The notes beneath the pieces were generated by a model, which made no database searches, was not told the origin of the DNA, and saw only the letters and a program-made list of their open reading frames with translations. Positions 53,245 through 61,294 of a DNA stretch of 64,000 nt are shown here, in pieces. Positions within the stretch are counted from its first letter, which is position 1. Every line of letters begins with the position of its first letter. Source of the DNA: Paenibacillus sp. ACRRY. Its GTDB lineage: Bacteria > Bacillota > Bacilli > Paenibacillales > Paenibacillaceae. The stretch is from assembly GCF_022346995.1 (NCBI RefSeq), contig NZ_JAKRNM010000008.1:124001-188000 (forward strand), read 5' to 3'. The position numbers and the translations under genes were made by a program.

Positions 53245-53374
53245 ATCTAACAAATTATTCACGCGGCGGCTACGTCTTGGTCACTCACACTACTGACATT
53301 CTTGATATTCTTTCTTGTCCGGCTATCGCCGGACTCTCAGTATACGCTGAATTGTGAAGAAAGGAACGTTATCA
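53245..53374 (+). repeat. attC-like site 13 of array 2
   Basis: The 5' arm is ATCTAAC, AAAT, TATTCACG. The 3' arm is TTGTGAAG, AAAGGAAC, GTTATCA. A hairpin GTCCGGC-TATC-GCCGGAC lies inside. It is the last recognisable site of the array. Confidence 0.8.
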
Positions 53375-53395
53375 TAAAGATAAAAGGAGAAACAC

Positions 53396-54043
53396 ATGGC
53401 AGACAAACTTCTAAAACTTTATAAAAAAGACTTAAGCTTACTTCACATTATGTTTAAAAAAATGAGGTGGCAAGGGTTTAAAAGATCTATTATTCTTTTA
53501 GTGTCATGCTTCATTTTAATCATATTAATAAAATATAACTTCAAATCAGATTGGAGTAATATTTCTTTTATCTCTTTAATTATGTGTTTTGTGGTCGCTT
53601 TAAGAGATTTAACCTTAGAAAGAGATCGGATAATTGAATCTGAAAATAAAGGAAAAAACTATTACCAAGTTAGAATTGAAGGACTAAGGAAGTTTTTGAG
53701 AAATGAGAGTATTGACACAGATCCTAAAAAGATAGAATTGCTAATAAAGCTAGTAGAAAAACAAGCTGAGGAACAGAAAGTCCCATTCTTTGTAGGGAGA
53801 GGAATCCTATTGACTGTTCTTTTGCCTATTATTTCTGCTACTTATACAAATATATTAAATAAATATACTGATGATTTAACTACTGTTTTAACAATATTTT
53901 TAATTCTTTTGATAGTTATTTTATTTGTATTTATTTACGCCACTTTGTTTAGATTTATTTACGATGATTTTATCAATGGAGATTATCAAAGATATAAGAC
54001 TATAGCCAATGACTTGCGAGAATTGCATTTTAAATTATTATAG
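53396..54043 (+). CDS. Hypothetical membrane protein, first gene of a two-gene cassette
   Basis: The 215-residue protein starts after AAAAGGAG. It has two pairs of transmembrane helices, at about residues 30-46 (SIILLVSCFILIILI), 52-68, 127-147 and 158-182 (LTTVLTIFLILLIVILFVFIYATLF). A charged cytoplasmic-looking segment lies between the pairs (LERDRIIESENKGKNYYQVRIEGLRKFLRNE). I do not recognise the family. It is followed after 74 bases by the HEPN-motif gene, with no attC-like site between them, suggesting that both travel and act together, for example as a membrane effector or anchor plus RNase. Confidence 0.65.
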   Translation: MADKLLKLYKKDLSLLHIMFKKMRWQGFKRSIILLVSCFILIILIKYNFKSDWSNISFISLIMCFVVALRDLTLERDRIIESENKGKNYYQVRIEGLRKFLRNESIDTDPKKIELLIKLVEKQAEEQKVPFFVGRGILLTVLLPIISATYTNILNKYTDDLTTVLTIFLILLIVILFVFIYATLFRFIYDDFINGDYQRYKTIANDLRELHFKLL

Positions 54044-54117
54044 TTTTATATCAGAGAATGATATTTAAAGATAAAATTATAAAATATTTGAAATCATAGA
54101 ATTTAAGGGGTTATATT

Positions 54118-56061
54118 ATGAGAGAGATTAAATTCTATTCAAGAAATGACTTGGCAAGTGGGTTTGTTTTAAAAGAAATCGAAAATTATTTAACGGAGGA
54201 TAGAGCAGAAAAAGAAAAATTAAACATTAATGATCTGATTGAAATATATAATATAAAACAATATTTTGAGCATAAGCTTTACCTCCTTACTTGGACTTCG
54301 AATGAGATAGAAAAATATGAGAAGCAAGTTAATACTTATTTCAAACAGGTTGGGCGTTTTTTTCATTTCATTAACAGTGAAAACTTAGCAGATTTTTATA
54401 ATGAATTGGAAATAGAATACAGAGAGGACTTTTGGGCACTTTTTGAAAAGTTTAAAGTATACGAAAGAATTGCTGATTTAAGCTTTAATCATTTTTTGAA
54501 TGAAAATAATATTTGGCTTTATCAACTATTAAGGCACAAAACGTTAGTTCAACACTTTGGTAATGTTATTAAGGAATATATGTTGAGTGATCATTCAGTA
54601 GCAGAACTACTGTTAGATGAATATGAAATACAACATACAATAGATAAAGAAAAATTGATTTTCCCGAAAGAATTGACATTTTTGGAAAAAGAAAAAATAA
54701 TTCTTAATTACATTAATAGCGAAAGTCCTAATTTGAATTATTTACGGCTTATTGTGAATGTACAAAGTAATAAAGACAAAATTGTGCTCTCACCAAGAAC
54801 TATATTAACCGCTAAAAAAAGAGTGGAAAAAGAAGAAGAAAGACTTTTTCCTGAAAACTCTGGGATGCTAGTCGAAACTACCGTGGGTTTTTCTAAAAAT
54901 CAGGAAGAAATTGTTATCTCTAATATAGATGGGCTTTCTATAAAGACTATGTACAGTAAGAAATGGTTAGAAAACAATAAAGATTACGGAACACTGTTGA
55001 ATAACTTTATATACTTATTTGAATTTGTTGATTTTCAAATGAGATGTAATTTTGTAAACAAACCCAATCAAATGGGAGTAATGGAAAGAATGCTTTATTC
55101 TCGTTCTCGAAATGCTTATTTAACAGGAATGGCATTTAATCAGATGGACATGTTATCTTTATTGCAGATTCACGGGTATTATAAAGAATTATTCAGCTTA
55201 GGAGTGCGTCTTGAGCTAGTAATTGAATGGTTTTTTAAAGAATACTTGTCTAAAGAGTTTCTAGTATCAAATTTTGATATTAATATGCCCTCAACTCACT
55301 CTACATTGCTGGAGAAGTGCACTAATATAATGCCAGCGGTAGAGTCCGTTCTAAAACAATTTATGTTATATGTTGAAGAGGGCACAGTCGATTTCGAATT
55401 ACTTGAAATACGCTCTGATCATCTTATATATAGCAATATCCCTTCACTAGTTAATAAAAAATATGCGTATGGTAAAGGCGAGGAATTTAACTATGCATCA
55501 GTTCTCTTTTTTTCTGATCAAAGTGGACTAAGGTATAATGAAAAAAATCAGAATAGCTATAATAACTTCTTTGAATTATTATGCAATAAACCTCTCAAGT
55601 TAGCTGATTATCCAGAATACTGTCATAACAAAATTGAGTGGTTAGTGGAAAAGAAGTATCTCAAGAATGATGATGAAGGATTTATTATTTTTGAAGATGC
55701 GGCTGTGGTTTTGGTAATGAAAGATTTATATTTTAATGAGGTAGTTAACTATTGGCGAGTTTCACTAAAGATGAGAAATGCTTTGGATAAACTTGAAACA
55801 AAGAATGTAGTTGTTTTTGAAAGTTCGTTGTTATCAAAACCTGAGCAAGAGTATGTAAATTATACGCTTAATAAGTCACAGTTTAACAACGGATTGGATT
55901 TAAGAAATAGATACAGCCATACTCAGCCTAAAGGTACTGAAAATGATAATACTCATGAGTATAACTACATGATTTTTCTAAGATTATTAATATTGTTTAT
56001 GATAAAAATAAATGATGATTTCTGTTTAGCAGATATGTTATCAAAAAGAGAAGCTAAATGA
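54118..56061 (+). CDS. Large hypothetical protein with a C-terminal HEPN-like RxxxxH motif
   Basis: The 647-residue protein starts after AAGGGG. Most of it is helical and not recognised. Near the C-terminus GLDLRNRYSHTQP contains R596-N-R-Y-S-H601, which fits the R-x4-6-H active site of HEPN ribonucleases and resembles DUF4209-like LRNxxSHG segments; a hydrophobic helix (YNYMIFLRLLILFMIKI) follows. HEPN proteins are common effectors in antiphage and toxin systems. With the upstream membrane protein it is a candidate two-gene defence unit at the end of the array. Confidence 0.65.
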   Translation: MREIKFYSRNDLASGFVLKEIENYLTEDRAEKEKLNINDLIEIYNIKQYFEHKLYLLTWTSNEIEKYEKQVNTYFKQVGRFFHFINSENLADFYNELEIEYREDFWALFEKFKVYERIADLSFNHFLNENNIWLYQLLRHKTLVQHFGNVIKEYMLSDHSVAELLLDEYEIQHTIDKEKLIFPKELTFLEKEKIILNYINSESPNLNYLRLIVNVQSNKDKIVLSPRTILTAKKRVEKEEERLFPENSGMLVETTVGFSKNQEEIVISNIDGLSIKTMYSKKWLENNKDYGTLLNNFIYLFEFVDFQMRCNFVNKPNQMGVMERMLYSRSRNAYLTGMAFNQMDMLSLLQIHGYYKELFSLGVRLELVIEWFFKEYLSKEFLVSNFDINMPSTHSTLLEKCTNIMPAVESVLKQFMLYVEEGTVDFELLEIRSDHLIYSNIPSLVNKKYAYGKGEEFNYASVLFFSDQSGLRYNEKNQNSYNNFFELLCNKPLKLADYPEYCHNKIEWLVEKKYLKNDDEGFIIFEDAAVVLVMKDLYFNEVVNYWRVSLKMRNALDKLETKNVVVFESSLLSKPEQEYVNYTLNKSQFNNGLDLRNRYSHTQPKGTENDNTHEYNYMIFLRLLILFMIKINDDFCLADMLSKREAK

Positions 56062-56225
56062 GATATTTAAATTCTTTGATAAATTTAGCTCTATGTTCTC
56101 AAATGATTAAGGACAAAGTGGAAATCAACTAATAAACTCATTCAACAATTAAAAGGTAATAGAGAAATCTTCGTATATATGCGTCCCAAAAGCATGGCCT
56201 GGGAATAAGACAATCAGTATTAAGT

Positions 56226-56255
56226 AGCCTGTCGAGTGTTAGACAGGCTTTTTTA
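56226..56255 (+). terminator. Rho-independent terminator at the end of array 2
   Basis: The 8-bp stem AGCCTGTC / GACAGGCT with an 8-nt loop is followed by TTTTTT. It lies about 165 bases after the HEPN-motif gene, and no attC-like site is present in that interval. Confidence 0.85.
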
Positions 56256-56366
56256 TTGCATATAACAATTGGAAAGATGGTAAAAGAGTTGATGTTTTCG
56301 CGTTTATGATCAAATGCACTCGTTCACTGGAAAATTAAGGTTTATAGACAGAGGATTCAAAATCAA

Positions 56367-56612
56367 TTAATCTTCTCCAAGCAAATACCCCACAGAAACC
56401 TCCAAAGCCTTAGCAATCATCACCACTTCATAATCCTGAACAAGACGATATTGACCCTCAAGACGGGAAAGACTGGTCTGACTGATATCCAAGCCCAATG
56501 TTTGCAATCTGGCGAGGAATTCTCTTTGTTTGATTCCTTTACTTTTACGAATAGCTACGACTCGGGAGCCGATTATATTTTTGTCGCCAGGTGGTTCTTG
56601 TCTATGTTTCAT
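56367..56612 (-). CDS. XRE-family helix-turn-helix regulator
   Basis: The 81-residue protein is read from the ATG at 56612, after GAGGGG. NIIGSRVVAIRKSKGIKQREFLARLQTLGLDISQTSLSRLEGQYRLVQDYEVVMIAKALEVSVGYLL is a complete XRE domain with a helix-turn-helix at QREFLARLQ...SQTSLSRLE. There is no sensor domain. It stands alone next to the cassette array and could be unrelated to it. Confidence 0.9.
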   Translation of the reverse strand: MKHRQEPPGDKNIIGSRVVAIRKSKGIKQREFLARLQTLGLDISQTSLSRLEGQYRLVQDYEVVMIAKALEVSVGYLLGED

Positions 56613-56776
56613 TATGTACACCCCTCAATTCAACCACATTGTATGAGAAATAATGGTTGTTTTAATGCGAATATCGAATTAAAATAAAATAAACCGATAA
56701 CCGCATTAAAAATGACTACTCATGTCTAGCATTAACAGAACATGATGCAGTTTAGACCCATCAGAGAGGTGGATGT

Positions 56777-56962
56777 ATGAGCCGGTTGCTTTACTTATTG
56801 GAAGAGGAACGGCGCAAGCTTAATCAGCTTGGAGAGGCATCCTTGAAGCAAGCGATTCCGTTGTGGGACAATCCTGCGGTTCAGGAACAAAGCCGGAGGG
56901 TGGATGAGCTGGTTGCACGAGTGAGTGAAATGAAGGCGAGACATCACCGAGTTGCACGATGA
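56777..56962 (+). CDS. Small Spo0E-like protein
   Basis: The 61-residue protein starts after GAGAGGTGG. LLEEERRKLNQLGEASLKQAIPLWDNPAVQEQSRRVDELVARV follows the Spo0E aspartyl-phosphatase pattern of two helices with S-x-x-x-D-x-L-V in the second. Such proteins dephosphorylate Spo0A~P to delay sporulation. The tail is basic (MKARHHRVAR). The match is by pattern only. Confidence 0.6.
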   Translation: MSRLLYLLEEERRKLNQLGEASLKQAIPLWDNPAVQEQSRRVDELVARVSEMKARHHRVAR

Positions 56963-56998
56963 TGAGCGAGGTACATAATGCTTAGGGGAGGGGAAGCA

Positions 56999-57310
56999 AT
57001 GGATTTTCCACGGTGGATGCAACGAGCGATTCAAGCAAGACTGAATGAGGTGACTGCCCGGATCGAACATGATCCTGAACTGAGTCGAGTACGTGGGGGA
57101 ACAGACGAAGCGTTTGAAGTTTTGTTTGCAGGTAAGGATGTCGAGCAGACACCTGAATATATCGAGTGGGAGAATCGTTATATTGTCAGCAAAGGCATAG
57201 AAAATGAGCGGTTGTATATGCAGGGACTACGAGATGGCATTCAGCTCACAGTATTCTTGTTGGGTCAGTCAATGTTGACTGACAGAGATAAGGATAGACC
57301 GGGTGGTTAA
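56999..57310 (+). CDS. Hypothetical 103-residue protein
   Basis: It is read from the ATG at 56999, after AGGGGAGGGG; an ATG 21 nt earlier contains that ribosome site. The protein is helical and acidic (RAIQARLNEVTARIEHDPELSRVRGGTDEAFEVLFAGKDVEQTPEYIEWENRYIVSKGIENERLYMQGLRDG). It lies 36 bases after the Spo0E-like gene and is probably co-transcribed. It is similar in style to conserved Paenibacillus hypothetical proteins, without an assigned role. Confidence 0.7.
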   Translation: MDFPRWMQRAIQARLNEVTARIEHDPELSRVRGGTDEAFEVLFAGKDVEQTPEYIEWENRYIVSKGIENERLYMQGLRDGIQLTVFLLGQSMLTDRDKDRPGG

Positions 57311-57441
57311 TTGCTTGAAAATATGACTCATAAGAAGTGAGAAGAGCAGAGACAAGAAACCGTAATTTGTGAGTTGTTAAAAGGTTTTAACCTGTTAACG
57401 CGAATCCAGAATTGAGGGAAGCGACCCCGATCTTTAACTTA

Positions 57442-57487
57442 AAAACCGGAGCCGAAGCGTGAATCTATCGCTTCGGCTCCGGTTTTT
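57442..57487. terminator. Bidirectional rho-independent terminator
   Basis: A perfect 18-bp stem (AAAACCGGAGCCGAAGCG with its complement at 57469-57486) with a 9-nt loop separates the converging hypothetical gene and the solute-binding-protein gene. Confidence 0.95.
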
Positions 57488-57515
57488 AAAGCTTTACTTT
57501 TCCAAAATCCCAATC

Positions 57516-59195
57516 CTATTTCCCACTTACCGACTTAAACCAATCATTCACTTCTTGCGTGATCTGATCTCCGCCGTTGGATTTCCAGTTGGCGACGAAT
57601 TGGTCAAAGGCATCAATCGGCAGTTTGCCGTAGATGATTTTGTTGAAGGTTTCCATTTCGGACTGGCGAAGCAGGTTCCATTTGGAGACCATGGTTGGTG
57701 TGGCTGCGCCGGTGAAGTAGTTTTGTTTGCGAATGTCGATCTGCGACATCACGACTTTGGCAGCGGCCCAGTTTTCAGGTTTGCGGAACTCGGCCATTTG
57801 TTTCTCGTATGGGGTTTCGGGCTTCTCGCCGTCAGCCAGCTTCACGAGGGTTTTCATATACAGATCTGGAATACGAGCCGGACCAGTCAGGAACGGGAAC
57901 TCGTTGGAGAAGTCTTTGATCTTCTCTTTGTCACTGGTCGGTTGACCGTCTACGATATCCCAGTCGTATCCTTTGGCAAAGCCGTACTCATATGGACTGC
58001 CCGCTGCCGGGTTGGCCAGGTTATCGAGCAGGTAGTTGTAGTACAGGAAAATCGCTTCCGGATGCTTGGCATCCTTGTTGATCATGATACTGGCGTTAAC
58101 GCCAGAGTTCTGCCACTTCGTACCGATCTTGCCGTCTGGACCAGCCGGAATAGGGTAGGCTTTGTATTTCGCGCCAGGTACGTTCTTGAGCAGATCCGGT
58201 GCAGGCCAGTCGGGTACCCAGTTTGCGCCAGGCAGGATGCCAGCCGTGCCAGCAGTCCAGCTTTCAGCAGACTTGCCTTCGTCCCACAGCGCGGAGTCGG
58301 TATGGATATACCCTTTGTTCATCCATTCATTCAGCTTCGCAAGGGCTTGTTTGGCACCGGGATTAATGGAGCCGTACTCCAGATTGCCGTTTTCGTCTTT
58401 GTTCCATTGTTCCTGGATCGTGCCGTAAGCGCCGAACAACCAGTCGAGCGAGCCCATCCAGGTGTTGGTGTTATTTTTCAGCGAGATCGCTAGTGGGAAT
58501 ACTTTATCCGGAGACAGGCCGTCCGGGTTCTCGTTTTTGAATTTGTCCATGATATTCTCTAGATCTGCGATGGTCTTAGGTGCTTCCAGGTTCAGCTTCT
58601 CCATCCAGTCTTCTCTTAGCCAGAGCAGGGTATCGTCGTTATCGGTGTACTCCAGAATCGGCATGTTGTATCTCTTGCCATCCTTGGTGAACGGGTACCA
58701 CAGCTCGGGATGCGCTGCAGCATGATCCTTCAGAATTTTGTTGGCGTACTTGTCGAACAGTTCATCAATGGCGATGAATTGACCGGAGTCGATCAGCTGA
58801 TTAGTGAGTACCGCGTTCGTTGGAACGGATACGAAATCAGGTAATTTCTCGCCTGAAGCGATAGCCAGCTGCAGCTTCTGTCTGTATTGATCGTCATTAG
58901 CCGGATACCATGAATCCTTATGCTTCATGCCCAGCGTTTCGAGCATCCAGCGATCGTGAACGTTGTTCTCTTTGGTGTCACCTTGCACATATTTCTTCGG
59001 CATACGAACCGAACTGAACTCAATGGGTGGGTCGTATTTTCCTTTGGCAAAAGCAGCTTCAGCTTCGGCTGAGCCGACCGTCGCCGGCGTATCGTCTGTA
59101 CCATTCTCGCTGGCTGAATCGCCACTGCCGCACGCAGTGATGGTGATGAGTGCGATGACCATGAGCAAGGACCACCATGTTTTGAATTTGATCAT
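57516..59195 (-). CDS. Lpl/Ytc-type sugar ABC transporter solute-binding lipoprotein
   Basis: The 559-residue protein starts after AGGGGGA and has a lipoprotein signal (SLLMVIALITITAC, Cys22). It is the long LplA/YtcQ form of family-1 binding proteins (YNMPILEYTDNDDTLLWLREDWMEKLNLEAPKTIADLENIMDKF; ILPGANWVPDWPAPDLLKN; QIDIRKQNYFTGAATPTMVSKW). It probably works with the divergent permease at 63294 and others beyond the window. The YesN-type regulator gene lies 108 bases upstream, on the same strand. Confidence 0.92.
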   Translation of the reverse strand: MIKFKTWWSLLMVIALITITACGSGDSASENGTDDTPATVGSAEAEAAFAKGKYDPPIEFSSVRMPKKYVQGDTKENNVHDRWMLETLGMKHKDSWYPANDDQYRQKLQLAIASGEKLPDFVSVPTNAVLTNQLIDSGQFIAIDELFDKYANKILKDHAAAHPELWYPFTKDGKRYNMPILEYTDNDDTLLWLREDWMEKLNLEAPKTIADLENIMDKFKNENPDGLSPDKVFPLAISLKNNTNTWMGSLDWLFGAYGTIQEQWNKDENGNLEYGSINPGAKQALAKLNEWMNKGYIHTDSALWDEGKSAESWTAGTAGILPGANWVPDWPAPDLLKNVPGAKYKAYPIPAGPDGKIGTKWQNSGVNASIMINKDAKHPEAIFLYYNYLLDNLANPAAGSPYEYGFAKGYDWDIVDGQPTSDKEKIKDFSNEFPFLTGPARIPDLYMKTLVKLADGEKPETPYEKQMAEFRKPENWAAAKVVMSQIDIRKQNYFTGAATPTMVSKWNLLRQSEMETFNKIIYGKLPIDAFDQFVANWKSNGGDQITQEVNDWFKSVSGK

Positions 59196-59303
59196 TGTTC
59201 AATCCCCCTACGGTGTATGATCTTTACAAGTGTAACTGTACCAAGTCGGGCGGGAGGGCATCTATATGAGTTTGTTAGTTTCGATAGGACTCTATTATGC
59301 TGT

Positions 59304-60911
59304 TTAATGTTGGTCTCTATATTCCTGCGGGGTGACGCCGAACTGACGCTTGAACACTTTGATAAAATACGCCGGGTCCATATAGCCAATCTCCATGCTG
59401 ATTTCATATACTTTTTTGGTGGTCGTGACCAGTTTGTGGCAAGCCCGATCCATGCGCAGGCGCGAGATATATTCACTGATACCTTCGCCCGTTTCGATCT
59501 TGTATATCTTCGACAGATGGGTCGGATGCAGATTGACATGATCGGCGAGCACACGCAAAGACACATCCAGATGCAGATTCTTATCCGTAAATTCCTGAAC
59601 CTTCTTCACATACTCGGACCGGATATCCTTGATTTCGTTGGATGTACCTTCCTTCAGCTTGGCGAGGACGCCGAGCGACCATTTGCGCAGTTTGCCGATG
59701 GTGGAGAAGGCCTCCCCGCTCTGAAGATATTCAATATCACTGCCCATGAGGCTCGTCAGGGTCAGCTTGTTCCGGTGGGCAAGGTTGGTGAACGAAGCGG
59801 TAATGAGAAAACCAGCCTCCATGCAATGCTCCCACGATTCGGACCATTTCTCATCCAGTTCTGCGCAGACGGCGAGTATCTTCTCTTCGGCGGCATCCCA
59901 TTGTCCACTCTCCAGCAGATGGATGAAGGTGGGCGGGGTGTATAGCACGTCCAGCGGACCTTGAGCCGTAGCCGTCTCCACATCGCTGACGCGCATGACA
60001 AATTCGCGCTCGTCTCCGACGATCTGCCGGAAATATGCGGAGGCCTGACGGAAGCGATCGTAGAGCTGATCCGGAAAGTTGAACCACTCGGTCATGACAA
60101 TGGAGAGGGAGCCTTTCAGAAATTGTTTTACTTTGGATTGAAGCTGAATGGACTGCTTCTCCAGAATGGTCTCTTTTCCAATATCGTCATTCTGTGCCTT
60201 CAGCTGCAGTAAAAACACCACATATCCGTGTTCCTCCTTCACACCCCACACGTGCATAAACTCACCCATGATTTCCTCCGCCATGTTGATAATGGCATAT
60301 TCAATCAGGGTCTGATCGTGGCTGTCATAGTGTCCGAATTCTTCATCCAACCGAACGAGCATGAGTGCGGCATCCCCGGCGTGAAAGGGCAGATCATAAT
60401 TGGTGAGTTTTCGCTCCCATTCGCTGGATGAAAACCGGTGCCCCTGTAATGCCTCCAAAAGCAGTCGTCCGCGCAGATGGGGCAGATTCTCCCTTAAAGT
60501 AAACTGGGTTCGGCTCAGTGAACTGACGAGTTCCCATTCATTGTTTAATTGATCGATGGCCTTCTGCACGGCGCCCATTAATTCATCGTCTGTCGGCGGT
60601 TTGAGCAGGTAGTCCACGGCTTCGTACTGGATGGCTTTTTTGGCGTAATCGAATTCGGAATAACCCGATAACAGAATGCATTTTATTTTTTTGTCCCGGA
60701 TCCGGATGCGTTCGATCAGTTCTATGCCTGTCATTTCCGGCATCTGAATGTCCGAGATCACGATATCGATAGGGTGGGTGTCGATCAGTTGTAAGGCTTC
60801 ATGCGCGGAGTACGCCCTGTGAACCTGCTCGATCCCCAGGGTGTGCCAAGGCTTGGTCATGGACAGGTTATCGACCCAGTGTGCTTCGTCGTCTACGATG
60901 ATCATCTGCAT
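59304..60911 (-). CDS. YesN-type response regulator (receiver plus AraC domain)
   Basis: The 535-residue protein starts after GGGAG. It has a receiver domain (MIIVDDE, phospho-acceptor in DIVISDIQMP, conserved Lys in DYLLKPP), a helical middle of about 300 residues, and an AraC DNA-binding domain (LRVLADHVNLHPTHLSKIYKIETGEGISEYI and ISMEIGYMDPAYFIKVFKRQFGVTPQEYR). It should be phosphorylated by the YesM-like kinase encoded upstream and activate the neighbouring transporter genes. Confidence 0.95.
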   Translation of the reverse strand: MQMIIVDDEAHWVDNLSMTKPWHTLGIEQVHRAYSAHEALQLIDTHPIDIVISDIQMPEMTGIELIERIRIRDKKIKCILLSGYSEFDYAKKAIQYEAVDYLLKPPTDDELMGAVQKAIDQLNNEWELVSSLSRTQFTLRENLPHLRGRLLLEALQGHRFSSSEWERKLTNYDLPFHAGDAALMLVRLDEEFGHYDSHDQTLIEYAIINMAEEIMGEFMHVWGVKEEHGYVVFLLQLKAQNDDIGKETILEKQSIQLQSKVKQFLKGSLSIVMTEWFNFPDQLYDRFRQASAYFRQIVGDEREFVMRVSDVETATAQGPLDVLYTPPTFIHLLESGQWDAAEEKILAVCAELDEKWSESWEHCMEAGFLITASFTNLAHRNKLTLTSLMGSDIEYLQSGEAFSTIGKLRKWSLGVLAKLKEGTSNEIKDIRSEYVKKVQEFTDKNLHLDVSLRVLADHVNLHPTHLSKIYKIETGEGISEYISRLRMDRACHKLVTTTKKVYEISMEIGYMDPAYFIKVFKRQFGVTPQEYRDQH

Positions 60912-60988
60912 ATTCTTTCGTCTCCCTTGGTGGTGTAAATATAAGGCCTAGAATGAAAAAATGGATACTTCTTGTGAACGAAGTCGCT

Positions 60989-61110
60989 GCGGATTCGAAG
61001 GGTTCTTTCGATCGCTGTTCAAGCCCCATTTCCGGATTAGATGATGGCAAGGTTGAAATGGGGCTTGAAAGGCGAACACTTCGTTTCTACAGAATCCCTT
61101 CAATCCTTCG
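60989..61110. repeat. Long imperfect palindrome between the regulator and kinase genes
   Basis: Outer arms GCGGATTCGAAGGGTTCT and AGAATCCCTTCAATCCTTCGC pair. The inner arms TTCAAGCCCCATTTC (61018-61032) and GAAATGGGGCTTGAA (61057-61071) are perfectly complementary over 15 bases, around a 24-nt loop. No T-run follows on either strand. It could be a MITE- or REP-like element or a transcript-processing or stabilising hairpin. The rest of the 380-base gap shows no coding sequence. Confidence 0.75.
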
Positions 61111-61294
61111 CTTTGCTTCACATAACGTCTAACCCTTTATTTATAAACAAGGCACTTTATAGAGATGGAATTGTAATAATAGTGCCGCGCATGCTTCCTT
61201 CCAATGAGGCTTTTCTGTAAATATCCTTTAGCTTCTTCAGGTTTTTTCTGTCCTCTACGTTCACGTGTAGATATTTCGTTTCAAATAAAATGAC

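Larger units (their letters stand above)
42463..56061 (+). mobile_element. Integron-like cassette array 2
   Basis: A recombinase relic and an attI-like site are followed by about 15 AT-rich, same-strand, single-gene units. Each unit usually has a good ribosome site and is separated from the next by one of 13 attC-like palindromes plus one isolated 3' core. Cassettes would begin after the G of one GTTRNNN core and end at the next. The last unit (53396-56061) has two genes and no site after it. Confidence 0.75.

Noticed and set aside
42463-53374. CRISPR array
   Set aside because: The repeats are 59-195 bp, imperfect and structured, the spacing is gene-sized, and there are no cas genes.
42463-53374. 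Simple REP- or bcr-like interspersed palindromes
   Set aside because: This is the main alternative. I preferred the attC-like reading because of the conserved asymmetric arms, the GTTRNNN core, genes truncated at that core, and recombinase relics with attI-like sites at both array starts. It is not fully excluded.
57459-58493. Plus-strand open frame of 344 codons
   Set aside because: It is antisense to the solute-binding lipoprotein gene, starts in the terminator and looks like a composition artefact.
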